38,249 bases of DNA from Acidimicrobiales bacterium. Lineage in GTDB: Bacteria > Actinomycetota > Acidimicrobiia > Acidimicrobiales > UBA8190. Positions within the stretch are counted from its first letter, which is position 1. Each line of letters opens with the position of its first letter. The notes beneath the pieces were generated by a model. That model made no database searches and had not been told where the DNA came from. It was given only the letters and a program-made list of their open reading frames with translations. The DNA is taken from the NCBI GenBank assembly GCA_030040015.1, contig JASHUM010000044.1, positions 1-38,249 of the forward strand, given 5' to 3'. Of this stretch, positions 1 through 9,994 are shown one piece after another. The translations under genes were made by a program, and so were the position numbers.

Positions 1-824
<824 letters not shown>

Positions 825-862
825 TGGCCGCCGCCGTGCTCGACAGCTGAAGGGCCGCGCCC

Positions 863-1741
863 ATGCCCAGTAGCCGGCGGTCCCGGCGGGCACGGCGCCC
901 CCGACTCACCATCTTCCTGCTCGTCCTGGCGTCGATCACGATCATCACCCTGGACTACCGGGGCGACGCCCGCGGTGCCATCTCGGGCCTGAGGCGGGTG
1001 GCCCACGACGCCTTCGCCCCGGTCCAGAGCGCCGTCGACGACGTGGTACGGCCGGCCGGGAGTTTCCTGGGCGGGGCGCTGCACGCCGGGGCCATCGAAC
1101 AGCAGAACACCGAGCTGCGTGCCGAGAACGGGCTGTTGCGCCGCCAGGCCCTGCAGGCGGGTAGCGACGTCCAGACGCTGCACGCCTTGGAGCAGCTCGA
1201 GAGCTTGCCGTGGGCGGCCGCCATCCCGAGCGACCAGTCCATCCCTACCATTGCCGGCGAAGTGGTGGCGTTCAACAGTTCAGACTTCGCCGCCACCGTG
1301 CAGCTCGACGTGGGACGGAACCAAGGTGTCGACGTCGGCATGCCGGTGGTCGGTGGCGCAGGTCTCATCGGCAGCGTGATCGAGGCGTGGTCCTCGGGGT
1401 GCACGGTGCGCCTCGTCACCGACGCCTCGTCGGCCGTCGGAGTGCGCTACGGCCAACCCGGCAACTACGCGCTGCTCGACGGCGCCGGCTCGGGCCGGTC
1501 CCTGGTGCTCGAGGACGTGGCCCCGGGCACGCCGATGCGACGCGGTGAGGTTCTCTCCACGAGCGGGCTGGAGGGCGCCCTGTTCCCGCCGGGGATCCCG
1601 GTCGCCAAGGTGACGTCGTACTCGTCGACGCCGTCGTCGGTGGAGGAGTCGGTGTCGGCGCAGCCGGTGGCGGACATGGCCGGACTGCAGTACGTGGCGG
1701 TCATGGAGTGGGAACCGTCGACGACCGAGCCGTCGCCATGA
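863..1741 (+). CDS. mreC: Rod-shape determining protein MreC
   Basis: Periplasmic elongasome scaffold that links MreB and MreD to PBP2. The 292-residue product fits the family: a basic N-terminus (RRSRRARRPR), one transmembrane anchor at about residues 14-31, a coiled coil at about 76-118 (EQQNTELRAENGLLRR), then the beta-rich MreC domain with the typical segment DVGRNQGVDVGMPVVGG followed by VTDASSAVGVR. The ATG at 863 has a modest GAAGGG sequence 8 bases upstream. The stop TGA overlaps the chosen mreD start as ATGA, pointing to translational coupling. Identification rests on domain layout, motifs and neighbours. Confidence 0.95.
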   Translation: MPSSRRSRRARRPRLTIFLLVLASITIITLDYRGDARGAISGLRRVAHDAFAPVQSAVDDVVRPAGSFLGGALHAGAIEQQNTELRAENGLLRRQALQAGSDVQTLHALEQLESLPWAAAIPSDQSIPTIAGEVVAFNSSDFAATVQLDVGRNQGVDVGMPVVGGAGLIGSVIEAWSSGCTVRLVTDASSAVGVRYGQPGNYALLDGAGSGRSLVLEDVAPGTPMRRGEVLSTSGLEGALFPPGIPVAKVTSYSSTPSSVEESVSAQPVADMAGLQYVAVMEWEPSTTEPSP

Positions 1742-2292
1742 GGACTCCCGAACCCGGGCCCATGACCAGTCCGGACATCGCCAAGACCAGCTTGGTGGTG
1801 TTCCTGGCTCTCGTCGTCCAGTACGCGCTGCTCGACAACGTCCGGGTCGACGGCGCACATCCCGAGATCATGTTCCTGCTGGCGGCGGCGGCCGGGTACG
1901 TCGGTGGCTCGGAACGCGGCGCCAGCGTCGGGTTCGTCATCGGGCTCGTCTCCGACCTGTTCCTGCCCACCACCTTCGGGCTCTCGGCGTTGGTGTGCTG
2001 CGTGCTCGCCTACACCACCGGCGCCGCCACCGCCGGCTTGGTCCGTAGCTCTCGGGGCATCGCCGTCGTCGTCCTCACCCTGGCCGAAGCGACCGGACTG
2101 GCCCTCTTCGCCGTCCTCGCTGCCGTTCTCGGGCTGACCGGCGCCCTGCGCGACTCCCTCGTCCCCGCCTTGGTGGTCACGGTCCCGGCGTCGGTGGTGT
2201 TGTCGCTGCCCATCCTGGTGCTGGTGCGATGGGCGGTGCCCCCGGCGCTCCCCCCCGCCGCCACCCCGCCCCCGGCCGGGCTGGGCCGATGA
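1738..2292 (+). CDS. mreD: Rod-shape determining membrane protein MreD
   Basis: Small polytopic inner-membrane member of the elongasome. The product is 184 residues and almost entirely hydrophobic, with about five membrane segments, for example LVVFLALVVQYALL, EIMFLLAAAAGYVGG and VVLSLPILVLVRWAV. The family motif region GFVIGLVSDLFLPTTFG is present. I chose the ATG at 1738 because it forms an ATGA overlap with the mreC stop. An in-frame GTG at 1708 would overlap mreC by 34 bases, and an ATG at 1762 is also possible; no clear Shine-Dalgarno sequence decides. The stop in turn overlaps the mrdA start as ATGA. The C-terminal tail is rich in Pro and Ala. Confidence 0.9.
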   Translation: MRTPEPGPMTSPDIAKTSLVVFLALVVQYALLDNVRVDGAHPEIMFLLAAAAGYVGGSERGASVGFVIGLVSDLFLPTTFGLSALVCCVLAYTTGAATAGLVRSSRGIAVVVLTLAEATGLALFAVLAAVLGLTGALRDSLVPALVVTVPASVVLSLPILVLVRWAVPPALPPAATPPPAGLGR

Positions 2293-4742
2293 GGTCACGT
2301 CGCCGGCACCGCCTGGCCATGCGGGTCGGCCCGGCCGACGCTCGGGGCCGCCCGGCCGACGGGCGCCGCGCCGTGAGCTGGCCGTCGGGATCGCTCACCC
2401 GCCGGCGCAGGTGGTTCAAGCCGGCCCGGGCCCGAGCCGGGGGCGTGGGCCGGTGGATCGGGGCCCGGGTCCAGTCCGTGCGCGACGCCTTTCGCCCGGT
2501 GCGCATCAACCGCAAGCCGCGGCGGCAGAAGCCCGCCAAGCGACGTCCCCCGGCAGCGCCGCGCATGCGGCCGCGTCGCTCGGTCGTCGACCGGGTCATG
2601 CCCGGCGGCGAGCCGGCACCGCCGCGCACGATCATCCGCCTCCGGGTGGTGGGCGTGGTCATGGCGCTGCTCTTCTCGCTCATGTTCGTTCGCCTCTGGT
2701 ACCTGCAGGTGCTCAACACCTCCTCCTACGCCCGCACCGTCACCGCCAACGAGGTCCGGCCCGTCGAGGTGCCGGCTCCCCGTGGACTCATCCTCGACCG
2801 CAGCGGGAACGTGTTGGTGGGGGACCAGGTGACCCAGGACGTCACGCTGTCCCGGGTGTCGGCCCAGCAACATCCGGCCGTGGTCGACAACCTGGCCACC
2901 TTGCTCGGCATCACACCGGCCCAGATCGAGGCGGACCTGAGCAACCCGCAGTACAGCCTGTACAAACCGGTCCCCGTGCTGGAGAACGCCCCTATCACCG
3001 ACGTGCTCTACATCGGCGAGCACGCCTCGCAGTTCCCCGGGGTCTCGACCGTGGCCGACACCAGCCGGACCTACCCCCTCGGTCAGACCGGGGCCCAGAT
3101 GTTCGGCTACATGGGCCAGATCCAGAAGCTGCGAGCGGGGTACCAGCTCGGGGACCAGGTGGGGCTGTCCGGGCTGGAGGAGGAGTACGAGAGCCAGCTG
3201 CGCGGCACGCCCGGCATCGAGCGGGTCGAAGTGGACGCCAGCGGCGACGTGGTGGGCAGCCTGGGAGAGACCGCCCCCGTCCCCGGTGACGACCTGGTCA
3301 CGAACATCGACGCCGGTCTCGAGCAGACCCTGCAGCAGGCGCTCGACAGCGAGATCGCCTCGCTCGGGTCGAGCGCCAAGGGCGGGGCAGCCGTGGCGCT
3401 CGACCCCCAGACGGGCGCGGTGCTGGCCCTCGTCTCGTCACCCACTTACGACCCGTCGTGGTGGACGCCCAACGGCATCAGCGAGACCCACTACCAGCAG
3501 CTCGAGCAGACCGGTGCCTTGAACGACAACGCCATCGACGGCTTGTACACCCCGGGTTCGACGTTCAAGCTCGCCACCGCCACGGCTGCCCTCAACGACG
3601 GGCTGATCAGTCCGGGCTACGTCTACGACGACACCGGCACCTACACCATCCCCGGGTGCTCGACCGGTGGAGCGGGCTGCGCCACCTACCACGACAACGA
3701 CGGCGAGGCGGCCGGGCCCGTCACCGTGACCCAGGCCCTCACCGTGTCGAGCGACATCTTCTTCTACAACCTGGGCGTGATGTTCTGGGACCAACGGGGG
3801 AAGTACGGCGAGACCCCCATTCAGGACGCCGCCAACGCGCTGGGCTACGGCGAGGTGACCGGGATCGACCTCCCCGGTGAGACGGAAGACGCCCGGGTGG
3901 ACTCCCCGCAAGTGGTGGCCCGGGAGCACGCCCAGGACCCCGCCGCGTACCCCAACGGCCAGTGGTACACGGGGGACAACCTCGAGCTCGCCTTCGGTCA
4001 AGGCGGCACCGTCATCACCCCCATCGAGCAGGCGGTGGCCTACTCCACCTTCGCCAACGGCGGCACCCGCTATCAGCCCGAGATCGCCGCCGGCTTCGTC
4101 GACTCGGCCGGTCAGGTGACCCGCACCGTCGCCCCCAAGGTGACCGGGCACGTGAGCTACTCGCCGTCGAACTACGAGGCCATGCTCCGAGGCTTCGAAG
4201 GCGCGGTCCAGGACCCGAGCGGGACGGCGTACAACGCCTTCGCCGGGTTCCCGCTCAGCACGTTCCCGCTGGCGGGCAAGACGGGGACGGCCACCACCAA
4301 CGAGCTCCAGCCCAACTCGTGGTTCGTGGGCTGGGGACCGGTCTCGAACCCCCAGTACCTCATCGCCGCCGTGGTCCAAGGTGGTGGGTACGGCGCCGTG
4401 GCCGCCGCCCCGGTGGTCCGCCAGGGCTTCAACTACGTGGTGGCCCACGCCGAGTCCCCGGTGAGCCTGGCGCTGCCCTCGTCCAGCCAGAGCACGGCCT
4501 GCCCCTCGCCGGCGTCCTCCTCGACGGGATCGACGACGACCACCACGGCCCCGCCGTCGGGGACCACCACGACCACCACCGTGCCCTGCCCCGGCGCCTC
4601 CACCACCGACGCCGTGGTCGGCCGGCGTGGTCCGTCGCCGTCTTCGAGCACGGCGGCGACGGGCTCCGGGGGCCTCCTGGTGAGGGCGTCGGCGACGGAG
4701 GGCTCCGCTGACCGGCCTCGGGGACCGCCGGGGCGCCTCTAG
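2289..4742 (+). CDS. mrdA: Penicillin-binding protein 2, elongation transpeptidase
   Basis: Class B PBP that cross-links peptidoglycan during elongation; 817 residues, longer than the usual 600-700. Order: an Arg-rich cytoplasmic tail (1-113), a membrane anchor (about 115-138, ending FVRLWYLQV), the pedestal domain (PRGLILDRSGNVL at about 164), and the transpeptidase domain with SxxK nucleophile STFK (424-427), SSD (487-489) and KTGT (664-667). The C-terminus is a Ser/Thr/Pro tail with runs of Thr (about 738-790). The start is the ATG of an ATGA overlap with mreD; the Arg-rich tail has strongly G/C-biased third codon positions, which supports real coding. rodA, the usual partner, does not follow. 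PBP2 rather than FtsI is inferred from the mreBCD context and the SSD form of motif 2. Confidence 0.93.
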   Translation: MRSRRRHRLAMRVGPADARGRPADGRRAVSWPSGSLTRRRRWFKPARARAGGVGRWIGARVQSVRDAFRPVRINRKPRRQKPAKRRPPAAPRMRPRRSVVDRVMPGGEPAPPRTIIRLRVVGVVMALLFSLMFVRLWYLQVLNTSSYARTVTANEVRPVEVPAPRGLILDRSGNVLVGDQVTQDVTLSRVSAQQHPAVVDNLATLLGITPAQIEADLSNPQYSLYKPVPVLENAPITDVLYIGEHASQFPGVSTVADTSRTYPLGQTGAQMFGYMGQIQKLRAGYQLGDQVGLSGLEEEYESQLRGTPGIERVEVDASGDVVGSLGETAPVPGDDLVTNIDAGLEQTLQQALDSEIASLGSSAKGGAAVALDPQTGAVLALVSSPTYDPSWWTPNGISETHYQQLEQTGALNDNAIDGLYTPGSTFKLATATAALNDGLISPGYVYDDTGTYTIPGCSTGGAGCATYHDNDGEAAGPVTVTQALTVSSDIFFYNLGVMFWDQRGKYGETPIQDAANALGYGEVTGIDLPGETEDARVDSPQVVAREHAQDPAAYPNGQWYTGDNLELAFGQGGTVITPIEQAVAYSTFANGGTRYQPEIAAGFVDSAGQVTRTVAPKVTGHVSYSPSNYEAMLRGFEGAVQDPSGTAYNAFAGFPLSTFPLAGKTGTATTNELQPNSWFVGWGPVSNPQYLIAAVVQGGGYGAVAAAPVVRQGFNYVVAHAESPVSLALPSSSQSTACPSPASSSTGSTTTTTAPPSGTTTTTTVPCPGASTTDAVVGRRGPSPSSSTAATGSGGLLVRASATEGSADRPRGPPGRL

Positions 4743-4755
4743 ACTGGTCCGGCAC

Positions 4756-6693
4756 ATGACCTCCCTGTGGCCACGGATCGAACCGCTCCTGGCCAGGGTC
4801 ACGAAGCCGGCCCGGTACATCGGCGGCGAGCTCGGCGCCTGCACCTCCGAGGTGCAGCCCGGGCAGGTGGCCTGGCTGCTCGTCTACCCCGACACCTACG
4901 AGATCGGGTTGCCCAATCAGGGGCTGCAGATCCTCTACGAGATCCTGAACGAGCGTCCCGACGCCCATGCCGAGCGCGCCTATGCCCCGTGGACGGACAT
5001 GGAGGCCGAGATGCGCCGGTCCGCTGTCCCGTTGTTCTCGCTGGAGCACGGCCGGCCCGCGTTGGAGTTCGACGTCATCGCCTTCAATCTCTCCGCCGAG
5101 CTCACCTACACCAACGTCCTCAACCTCATCGACCTGTCCGGCCTACCCGTTCGGGGGCGGGAGCGAGGTGGCGAGCACCCCCTCGTGATCGCCGGTGGGC
5201 ACTGCGCCTTCAATCCCGAGCCGCTGGCCGACTTCGTGGACGCGTTCGTGCTCGGCGACGGAGAGGAGGTGGTGGGGGAGATCAACGACCTGCTGGGGGA
5301 GCGCCGGGAGATGGCGCGCCGCGCACTGCTCACCTCGCTGGCGGCGATCCCCGGGGTCTACGTGCCCTCGTGCTACGAGCCCGTCTACGTCGAGGGCCGG
5401 CTGGCCGGCACGAACCCGCTCTCCCCTGCGGTGCCGGCCCGGGTGGAGAAGCGGGTCGTGGCCGACCTGGCCAGGTGGCCCTATCCCAAGAAGCAACTGG
5501 TGCCGTTGGTCGAGGTGGTCCACGACCGGCTGAACGTGGAGATCTTCCGCGGTTGCACGCGAGGGTGCCGCTTCTGCCAGGCGGGGATGATCACCCGGCC
5601 GGTGCGCGAGCGCCCCGCGTCCCAGGTGGACGACATGGTGCGGTCCGGGTTGCGCCGCACCGGTTACGACGAGGTGGCGCTCACCTCGCTCTCGAGTGCG
5701 GACTTCTCCGGCATCGAGCAAACGGTCTCGGGCATCATCAACGACCCCGAGTGCTCGGGCCAGGTCTCGGTCAGCTTGCCCAGCTTGCGGGTCGACGCCT
5801 TCACCGTGACGGTGGCGGCCGAGATCCAAAAGGTGCGTCGCACCGGCCTGACCTTCGCCCCCGAGGGGGGCACGTGGCGCATGCGCCAGGTCATCAACAA
5901 GCTCATCTCCGAAGAGGACCTCTACGCCGCCGTGGAGGGTGCCTTCGCCCAGGGATGGCGGCGCGTGAAGCTGTATTTCCTCATCGGGTTGCCGACCGAG
6001 ACTGACGACGACGTGCGTGGCATCGTCACCCTGGCGGGCAACTGCGTGGAGCTCGGCCGAGCCCATCACCGCGGGGCCACGGTGACGGCATCGGTGGGCG
6101 GGTTCGTACCGAAGCCTCAGACCCCGTTCCAGTGGTTCGGCCAGGATACGACCGCCGAATTGCGCCGCAAGGTCGGCGTGTTGAAGGAGGCGGCGCGCCG
6201 GGTGCGGGGGCTCAACCTCCGCTGGCACGACCCCGAGGCCACCACCGCGGAAGGCATCGTGAGCCGTGGGGACCGCCGCGTCGGTGCCGTCGTCGAGCAC
6301 GTGTGGCGGGCGGGCGGGACGTTCCAGGAGTGGTCCGAGCACTTCGACCTCAGGTTGTGGGAGGCCGGTCTCGACGCCGCCGGTCTCACCCTGGAGGACA
6401 CCGTGTTCCGCCACCGTCGCGAGGACGAGGTGCTGCCGTGGGACCACCTCTCGGCCGGGCTGCACCGCGACTTCCTGTGGCAGGACTTCCAGGACGCCCT
6501 GGAGGCGCACGGGCTCGAGGACTGCCGGTGGACGCCCTGCTACGACTGCGGCGCGTGCACCGGGCTCGGCGTGGAGCACGTGGTGGCCTCCGTCGTGGCG
6601 CCGGCCGGCGGCAGCCAAGGCACCGGACAGGACCTGTCGAGGGGGGGAGAGGTGCCGGTGAGGCTCCTCGAGCGAGTGGGGGCGCCACGTTGA
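4756..6693 (+). CDS. TIGR03960 family B12-binding/radical SAM protein
   Basis: Radical SAM protein of the TIGR03960 family, function not settled; it is nearly always next to a TIGR03936 gene, as here. The 645-residue product has an N-terminal B12-binding-like half with VLGDGEE (165-171), then the radical SAM barrel with the 4Fe-4S motif CTRGCRFC (Cys267, Cys271, Cys274) and FAPEGG (367-372). The C-terminus has a second Cys cluster, CYDCGAC (Cys595, Cys598, Cys601, with Cys590 upstream), which may bind another cluster or zinc. The start is the ATG 10 bases after a TAGACT -10-like motif that contains the mrdA stop codon. The stop TGA overlaps the next gene's TTG start. Confidence 0.9.
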   Translation: MTSLWPRIEPLLARVTKPARYIGGELGACTSEVQPGQVAWLLVYPDTYEIGLPNQGLQILYEILNERPDAHAERAYAPWTDMEAEMRRSAVPLFSLEHGRPALEFDVIAFNLSAELTYTNVLNLIDLSGLPVRGRERGGEHPLVIAGGHCAFNPEPLADFVDAFVLGDGEEVVGEINDLLGERREMARRALLTSLAAIPGVYVPSCYEPVYVEGRLAGTNPLSPAVPARVEKRVVADLARWPYPKKQLVPLVEVVHDRLNVEIFRGCTRGCRFCQAGMITRPVRERPASQVDDMVRSGLRRTGYDEVALTSLSSADFSGIEQTVSGIINDPECSGQVSVSLPSLRVDAFTVTVAAEIQKVRRTGLTFAPEGGTWRMRQVINKLISEEDLYAAVEGAFAQGWRRVKLYFLIGLPTETDDDVRGIVTLAGNCVELGRAHHRGATVTASVGGFVPKPQTPFQWFGQDTTAELRRKVGVLKEAARRVRGLNLRWHDPEATTAEGIVSRGDRRVGAVVEHVWRAGGTFQEWSEHFDLRLWEAGLDAAGLTLEDTVFRHRREDEVLPWDHLSAGLHRDFLWQDFQDALEAHGLEDCRWTPCYDCGACTGLGVEHVVASVVAPAGGSQGTGQDLSRGGEVPVRLLERVGAPR

Positions 6694-7421
6694 AGGTGCG
6701 GTTCCGGTTCGCCAAGCTCGGTCGGGTGCGCTTCACCAGCCATCGGGACGTGGCCCGCATGTGGGAGCGGGCTCTCCGGCGGGCCGGTCTGCCCGTGAGC
6801 TACACGGCGGGGTTCTCACCTCGCCCCCAGTTGAGCTTCGGTCTCGCCCTGCCCACCGGGTGCGAGTCGGTCGCCGAGTACCTCGACGTCGTCTTCGGCG
6901 CCCCCGTCGACGCCGGCGCACTGCCCGAGGTGCTCGATCCGCTCCTCCCCGAGGGGATCAGCGTCCAGGGAGCGGCGGCCCTCGAGGCGGGAGCCTCGTC
7001 CCTGCAGGAAGAAGTGACGTCGTGCACCTGGGAGATCGAGGTGCCCGGCGTGGAGCGAGCCGGGCTCGCCGGTGCGGTCGAACAGGTCCTCGCTTCCGCC
7101 AGCCTCCCCGTCGAGCGGGAGCGAAAGGGCCGGCGCCAGACCGATGACCTGCGCCCGGCGATGATCGACCTGTCCGTGCTCCCCGGCAGCGACGATCACA
7201 CCTTCGACGCCGTCGTCCCGGGCGCCAGGGGGAGCCGGCTCTACGCCGAGCTCTCCACCCGCCCCCGTGGCGTCAGGCCGTCCGAGCTGGCCGAGGTGCT
7301 CGGCGTCGAGCTCGGTCTGGCCCGCAGGACGTGTCAATGGATCGAGCGCTCGGGCTCCCGGTGGGAGCCCCTTGCCGCCCCGGCGGCGAGCCCGGACCCT
7401 GTGCTGGGGCGCGCCTCATGA
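6690..7421 (+). CDS. TIGR03936 / DUF2344 family protein
   Basis: Conserved actinobacterial/cyanobacterial family found beside TIGR03960; in some phyla the two are fused, so they probably act together, perhaps in RNA or ribosome modification (inference). The 243-residue product begins with the family signature KVRFRFAKLGRVRFTSHRD and GFSPRPQLSFGLALP, which resembles RNA-modification protein folds. The start is TTG at 6690, overlapping the radical SAM stop as TTGA. A GTG two codons later is the alternative; open frame further upstream is antisense-like and lacks family similarity. The stop is followed after 24 bases by the RNase E/G gene, which has its own Shine-Dalgarno sequence. Confidence 0.85.
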   Translation: MKVRFRFAKLGRVRFTSHRDVARMWERALRRAGLPVSYTAGFSPRPQLSFGLALPTGCESVAEYLDVVFGAPVDAGALPEVLDPLLPEGISVQGAAALEAGASSLQEEVTSCTWEIEVPGVERAGLAGAVEQVLASASLPVERERKGRRQTDDLRPAMIDLSVLPGSDDHTFDAVVPGARGSRLYAELSTRPRGVRPSELAEVLGVELGLARRTCQWIERSGSRWEPLAAPAASPDPVLGRAS

Positions 7422-7445
7422 GCAGTATCAGAAGGGATCTTCCCA

Positions 7446-9326
7446 ATGTCCGACACCAGCGCCGGGTCCCCGGCGGTCGAGCCCTCGGGTTCGGACCGCC
7501 CCACGCCCGCCACGACGCCGGCCGAAGCGCCAGCTGCCTCGCCCGCGTCCCGATCGTCGCATCCGCAAACCTCCTCGCCGGCGACCGCTCCGACTGAGGA
7601 CGGACAGCCCGAGCGCCCCTCGGGCGCCGCTGGGGGTCAGCGCAGTGGGGCGGCGCGCCGCCGCCGTCGTCGTCGCTCGTCGGGGTCGGGTGGCTCCGGC
7701 CCCGCTGCCAACGTGGCGAGCCCCCCGGAGGGCACGCCCGGCGAGGCGGCGTCGAGCGCGACCGGGGCGCACGACGCCGCCGAGCCCGAGACGGCGCCAG
7801 GCCCGGCTGGGGGGACTGCGCCGTCCGAGGTGGTGCCGGCCCGGGCGCGCCCGCGCATCGGGGACACCCGGCCTGCCCGCACGCCGATCCCCCCCCGTCC
7901 GGTGACGCCCGTGCCCGTGACCATGCCGGTCCACCATGCCCTCGAGCCGCTCGCCGACGAGACCGACGAAACCGATGGTGCCGAGGGGGCCGAAGGGACG
8001 CCGCTCCCCTCGAGCCGGTCACGGCGCCGCAGTGGGCGGGAACGGCGGGGGCGACCGGTGGGCCGGTACCTGATGTGCGTCCACGTGAGGCCGCACGCCA
8101 CCCAGATCGCCGTGCTCGAAGGCCGGACGCTGGTCGAGCACTACGTGTCCCGAGTGGCCGACGACACGACTCAGATCGACGGCAACATCTACCGAGGCCG
8201 GGTCCAGAACGTGCTGCCGGGCATGGAAGCCGCCTTCGTGGACATCGGCACGCCCAAGAACGCCGTCCTCTACCGCGGCGACGTCCGCTACGACCGCGAC
8301 GACGTCGAGTCGCCCGCTGGTGCCTCGCCCCGGATCGAGCAGATGCTGCGCCCGGGCCAGACCATCTTGTGCCAGGTCACCAAGAACCCCATCGGAGCCA
8401 AAGGGGCCCGGCTGACGCAGGAGGTCTCGCTCCCGGGCCGCTTCGTGGTCATGGTGCCCAACTCGACCGCCTTCGGCATCTCCAAGCGCCTCGACGACAA
8501 CGAGCGGCGCCGGCTTCGCCGCATCGTCGACGACCTGCGCCCGGACGGACACGGCTTGATCGTGCGCACGGCCGCCGAGGGGGCCAGCCACGACGAGCTC
8601 GCCCACGACGTGGCCCGCCTGGTCGGCCAGTGGGAGGCCATTGCCGCCGAGGCGGCGCGGGCCACGGCGCCGGGCTTGCTCTACCGGGAGCCGGACTTGG
8701 CCGTGCGAATCGTGCGCGAAGAGTTCAACCGCGAGTACCGGGGCGTCGTCATCGACGACCCCAGGCTCTACGACCAGGTGCGCGACTACGTCGCCGACGT
8801 GAACCCCGAGTTGCTCGACCGGGTGGAGCTCTATGACCCTGAGGCCGAACAACTGCCCCTGTTCGAGCGATTCCACGTCCACGAGCAGCTGCACAAAGCG
8901 CTCGATCGCAAGGTCTGGCTCCCCTCGGGAGGCTCGCTCATCATCGAGCGCACCGAGGCGCTCACCGTGATCGACGTGAACACGGGGAAGAACGTGGGCA
9001 AGTCGAGCCTCGAGGAGACGGTCTTCCGCAACAACCTCGAGGCGGCCGAGGAGATCGCCCGTCAGCTCCGGCTCAGGGACATCGGCGGCATCATCGTCAT
9101 CGACTTCATCGACATGGAGATCCGCGACAACCGGGAGAAGGTGGCCGCCGCGTTGCGGGCCGCGCTCGCCCGGGACAAGACCCGGACCCAGGTGTTCGAC
9201 ATCTCCGAGCTGGGCCTGGTCGAGATGACCCGCAAGCGGGTCTCCGAGGGCCTGGTCGAGGCGCTCTCGACCACCTGCACCGTGTGCGGAGGCCGGGGCA
9301 TCGTGCTGGACGAGACGCTCCTGTAG
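7446..9326 (+). CDS. rne: Ribonuclease E/G family endoribonuclease
   Basis: Single-strand-specific endoribonuclease for mRNA decay and rRNA/tRNA processing. The 626-residue product has a disordered N-terminal extension (1-205) rich in Pro, Ser and Ala with a run of seven Arg near 71-77, then the catalytic core: S1 domain with NIYRGRVQNVLPGMEAAFVD (247-266), the DNase I-like site with metal ligands Asp510 (TVIDVNTGK) and Asp553 (IVIDFIDME), and the zinc-link Cys611/Cys614 (CTVC). It stops 12 residues after the second Cys, so the small C-terminal domain of E. coli RNase G is missing, as I would expect for actinobacterial forms. Start ATG at 7446 has GAAGGGA 8 bases upstream. Whether it is closer to Rne or Rng cannot be decided by eye. 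Confidence 0.93.
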   Translation: MSDTSAGSPAVEPSGSDRPTPATTPAEAPAASPASRSSHPQTSSPATAPTEDGQPERPSGAAGGQRSGAARRRRRRRSSGSGGSGPAANVASPPEGTPGEAASSATGAHDAAEPETAPGPAGGTAPSEVVPARARPRIGDTRPARTPIPPRPVTPVPVTMPVHHALEPLADETDETDGAEGAEGTPLPSSRSRRRSGRERRGRPVGRYLMCVHVRPHATQIAVLEGRTLVEHYVSRVADDTTQIDGNIYRGRVQNVLPGMEAAFVDIGTPKNAVLYRGDVRYDRDDVESPAGASPRIEQMLRPGQTILCQVTKNPIGAKGARLTQEVSLPGRFVVMVPNSTAFGISKRLDDNERRRLRRIVDDLRPDGHGLIVRTAAEGASHDELAHDVARLVGQWEAIAAEAARATAPGLLYREPDLAVRIVREEFNREYRGVVIDDPRLYDQVRDYVADVNPELLDRVELYDPEAEQLPLFERFHVHEQLHKALDRKVWLPSGGSLIIERTEALTVIDVNTGKNVGKSSLEETVFRNNLEAAEEIARQLRLRDIGGIIVIDFIDMEIRDNREKVAAALRAALARDKTRTQVFDISELGLVEMTRKRVSEGLVEALSTTCTVCGGRGIVLDETLL

Positions 9327-9356
9327 TCCCTTCGACGAGGCCGTGCAGCGTCCCTG

Positions 9357-9371
9357 TAGGATGTCCCGCCT
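9357..9371 (+). promoter_or_regulatory. Candidate -10 element for rplU (leaderless or very short leader)
   Basis: TAGGAT at 9357-9362 lies 9 bases before the rplU ATG, in the 45-base gap after the RNase gene. Initiation 6-7 bases downstream would leave only a 2-3 base leader. No Shine-Dalgarno sequence is seen. TTCGAC at 9331 is a possible -35 but the 20-base spacing is poor. Confidence 0.4.
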
Positions 9372-9692
9372 ATGTATGCCGTGGTGAGGACGGGAGGAAA
9401 GCAGGAGCGTGTGGCCGAGGGCCAGCACGTGCGGGTGGAGCGTCTCGACGCGCCCCAGGGCGCCCAGGTCGAGTTGGCTCCCGTCCTGGTCGTGGCGGAC
9501 GACCGGGTGCTCGCCACTCCAGACCAGCTGGCCGGTGTCGTGGTCTCGGCCACCGTGGTGGGGGAGGAGCTCGGGCCCAAGATCCGTGGATTCACCTACG
9601 GCCCCAAGACCCGCCATCGCCGGCGCTGGGGGCACCGCCAGCGCTACAGCACCGTCCAGGTGACGTCGATCAGCCTGCCCAAAGGCCGCTGA
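9372..9692 (+). CDS. rplU: 50S ribosomal protein L21
   Basis: Large-subunit protein that binds 23S rRNA. At 106 residues it matches the family length. It opens with the hallmark [11 protein letters not shown] and ends with the basic RNA-binding stretch [16 protein letters not shown] and the beta-strand VQVTSI. The ATG at 9372 is preferred because it gives the exact family N-terminus; no good Shine-Dalgarno precedes it, consistent with a leaderless or short-leader transcript from the TAGGAT upstream. rpmA follows after 31 bases with its own ribosome binding site, the usual rplU-rpmA-obgE order. Confidence 0.98.
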   Translation: MYAVVRTGGKQERVAEGQHVRVERLDAPQGAQVELAPVLVVADDRVLATPDQLAGVVVSATVVGEELGPKIRGFTYGPKTRHRRRWGHRQRYSTVQVTSISLPKGR

Positions 9693-9723
9693 CAGCGGCG
9701 CGCCAACCGACGAGGGAGCAACC

Positions 9724-9978
9724 ATGTCGAAGACCAAAGGTGGCGGCTCGACCCGCAACGGACGCGACTCGCAGGCGCAGCGCCTCGGGGTGAAGGTCTT
9801 CGACGGGACGTCGGTCCCGGCCGGGGCCATCCTCGTCCGGCAGCGGGGGACCCGCTTCCACCCGGGACAGAACGTGGGGCGAGGCGACGACGACACGTTG
9901 TTCGCCACCGCTTCGGGCGTGGTGCGCTTCGGCACCCGCAAGGGCCGGCGTCTCGTGGACGTGCGACCCGAGGTCTGA
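9724..9978 (+). CDS. rpmA: 50S ribosomal protein L27
   Basis: Large-subunit protein near the peptidyl transferase centre. The 84-residue product carries the family core [12 protein letters not shown] followed by [10 protein letters not shown] and [11 protein letters not shown]. The N-terminus is MSKTKGGG rather than the common MAHKKGGG, so the flexible tail that reaches the tRNA 3' end starts with Ser-Lys-Thr. A clear AGGGAG lies 5 bases before the ATG. obgE starts 16 bases after the stop. Confidence 0.98.
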   Translation: MSKTKGGGSTRNGRDSQAQRLGVKVFDGTSVPAGAILVRQRGTRFHPGQNVGRGDDDTLFATASGVVRFGTRKGRRLVDVRPEV

Positions 9979-9994
9979 CCCAGACCGGACACGC

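Noticed and set aside
8019-9992. 657-codon minus-strand open frame opposite the RNase E/G, rplU and rpmA genes
   Set aside because: His/Val/Asp-rich low-complexity product mirroring the codons of the sense genes; no motif, no ribosome binding site.
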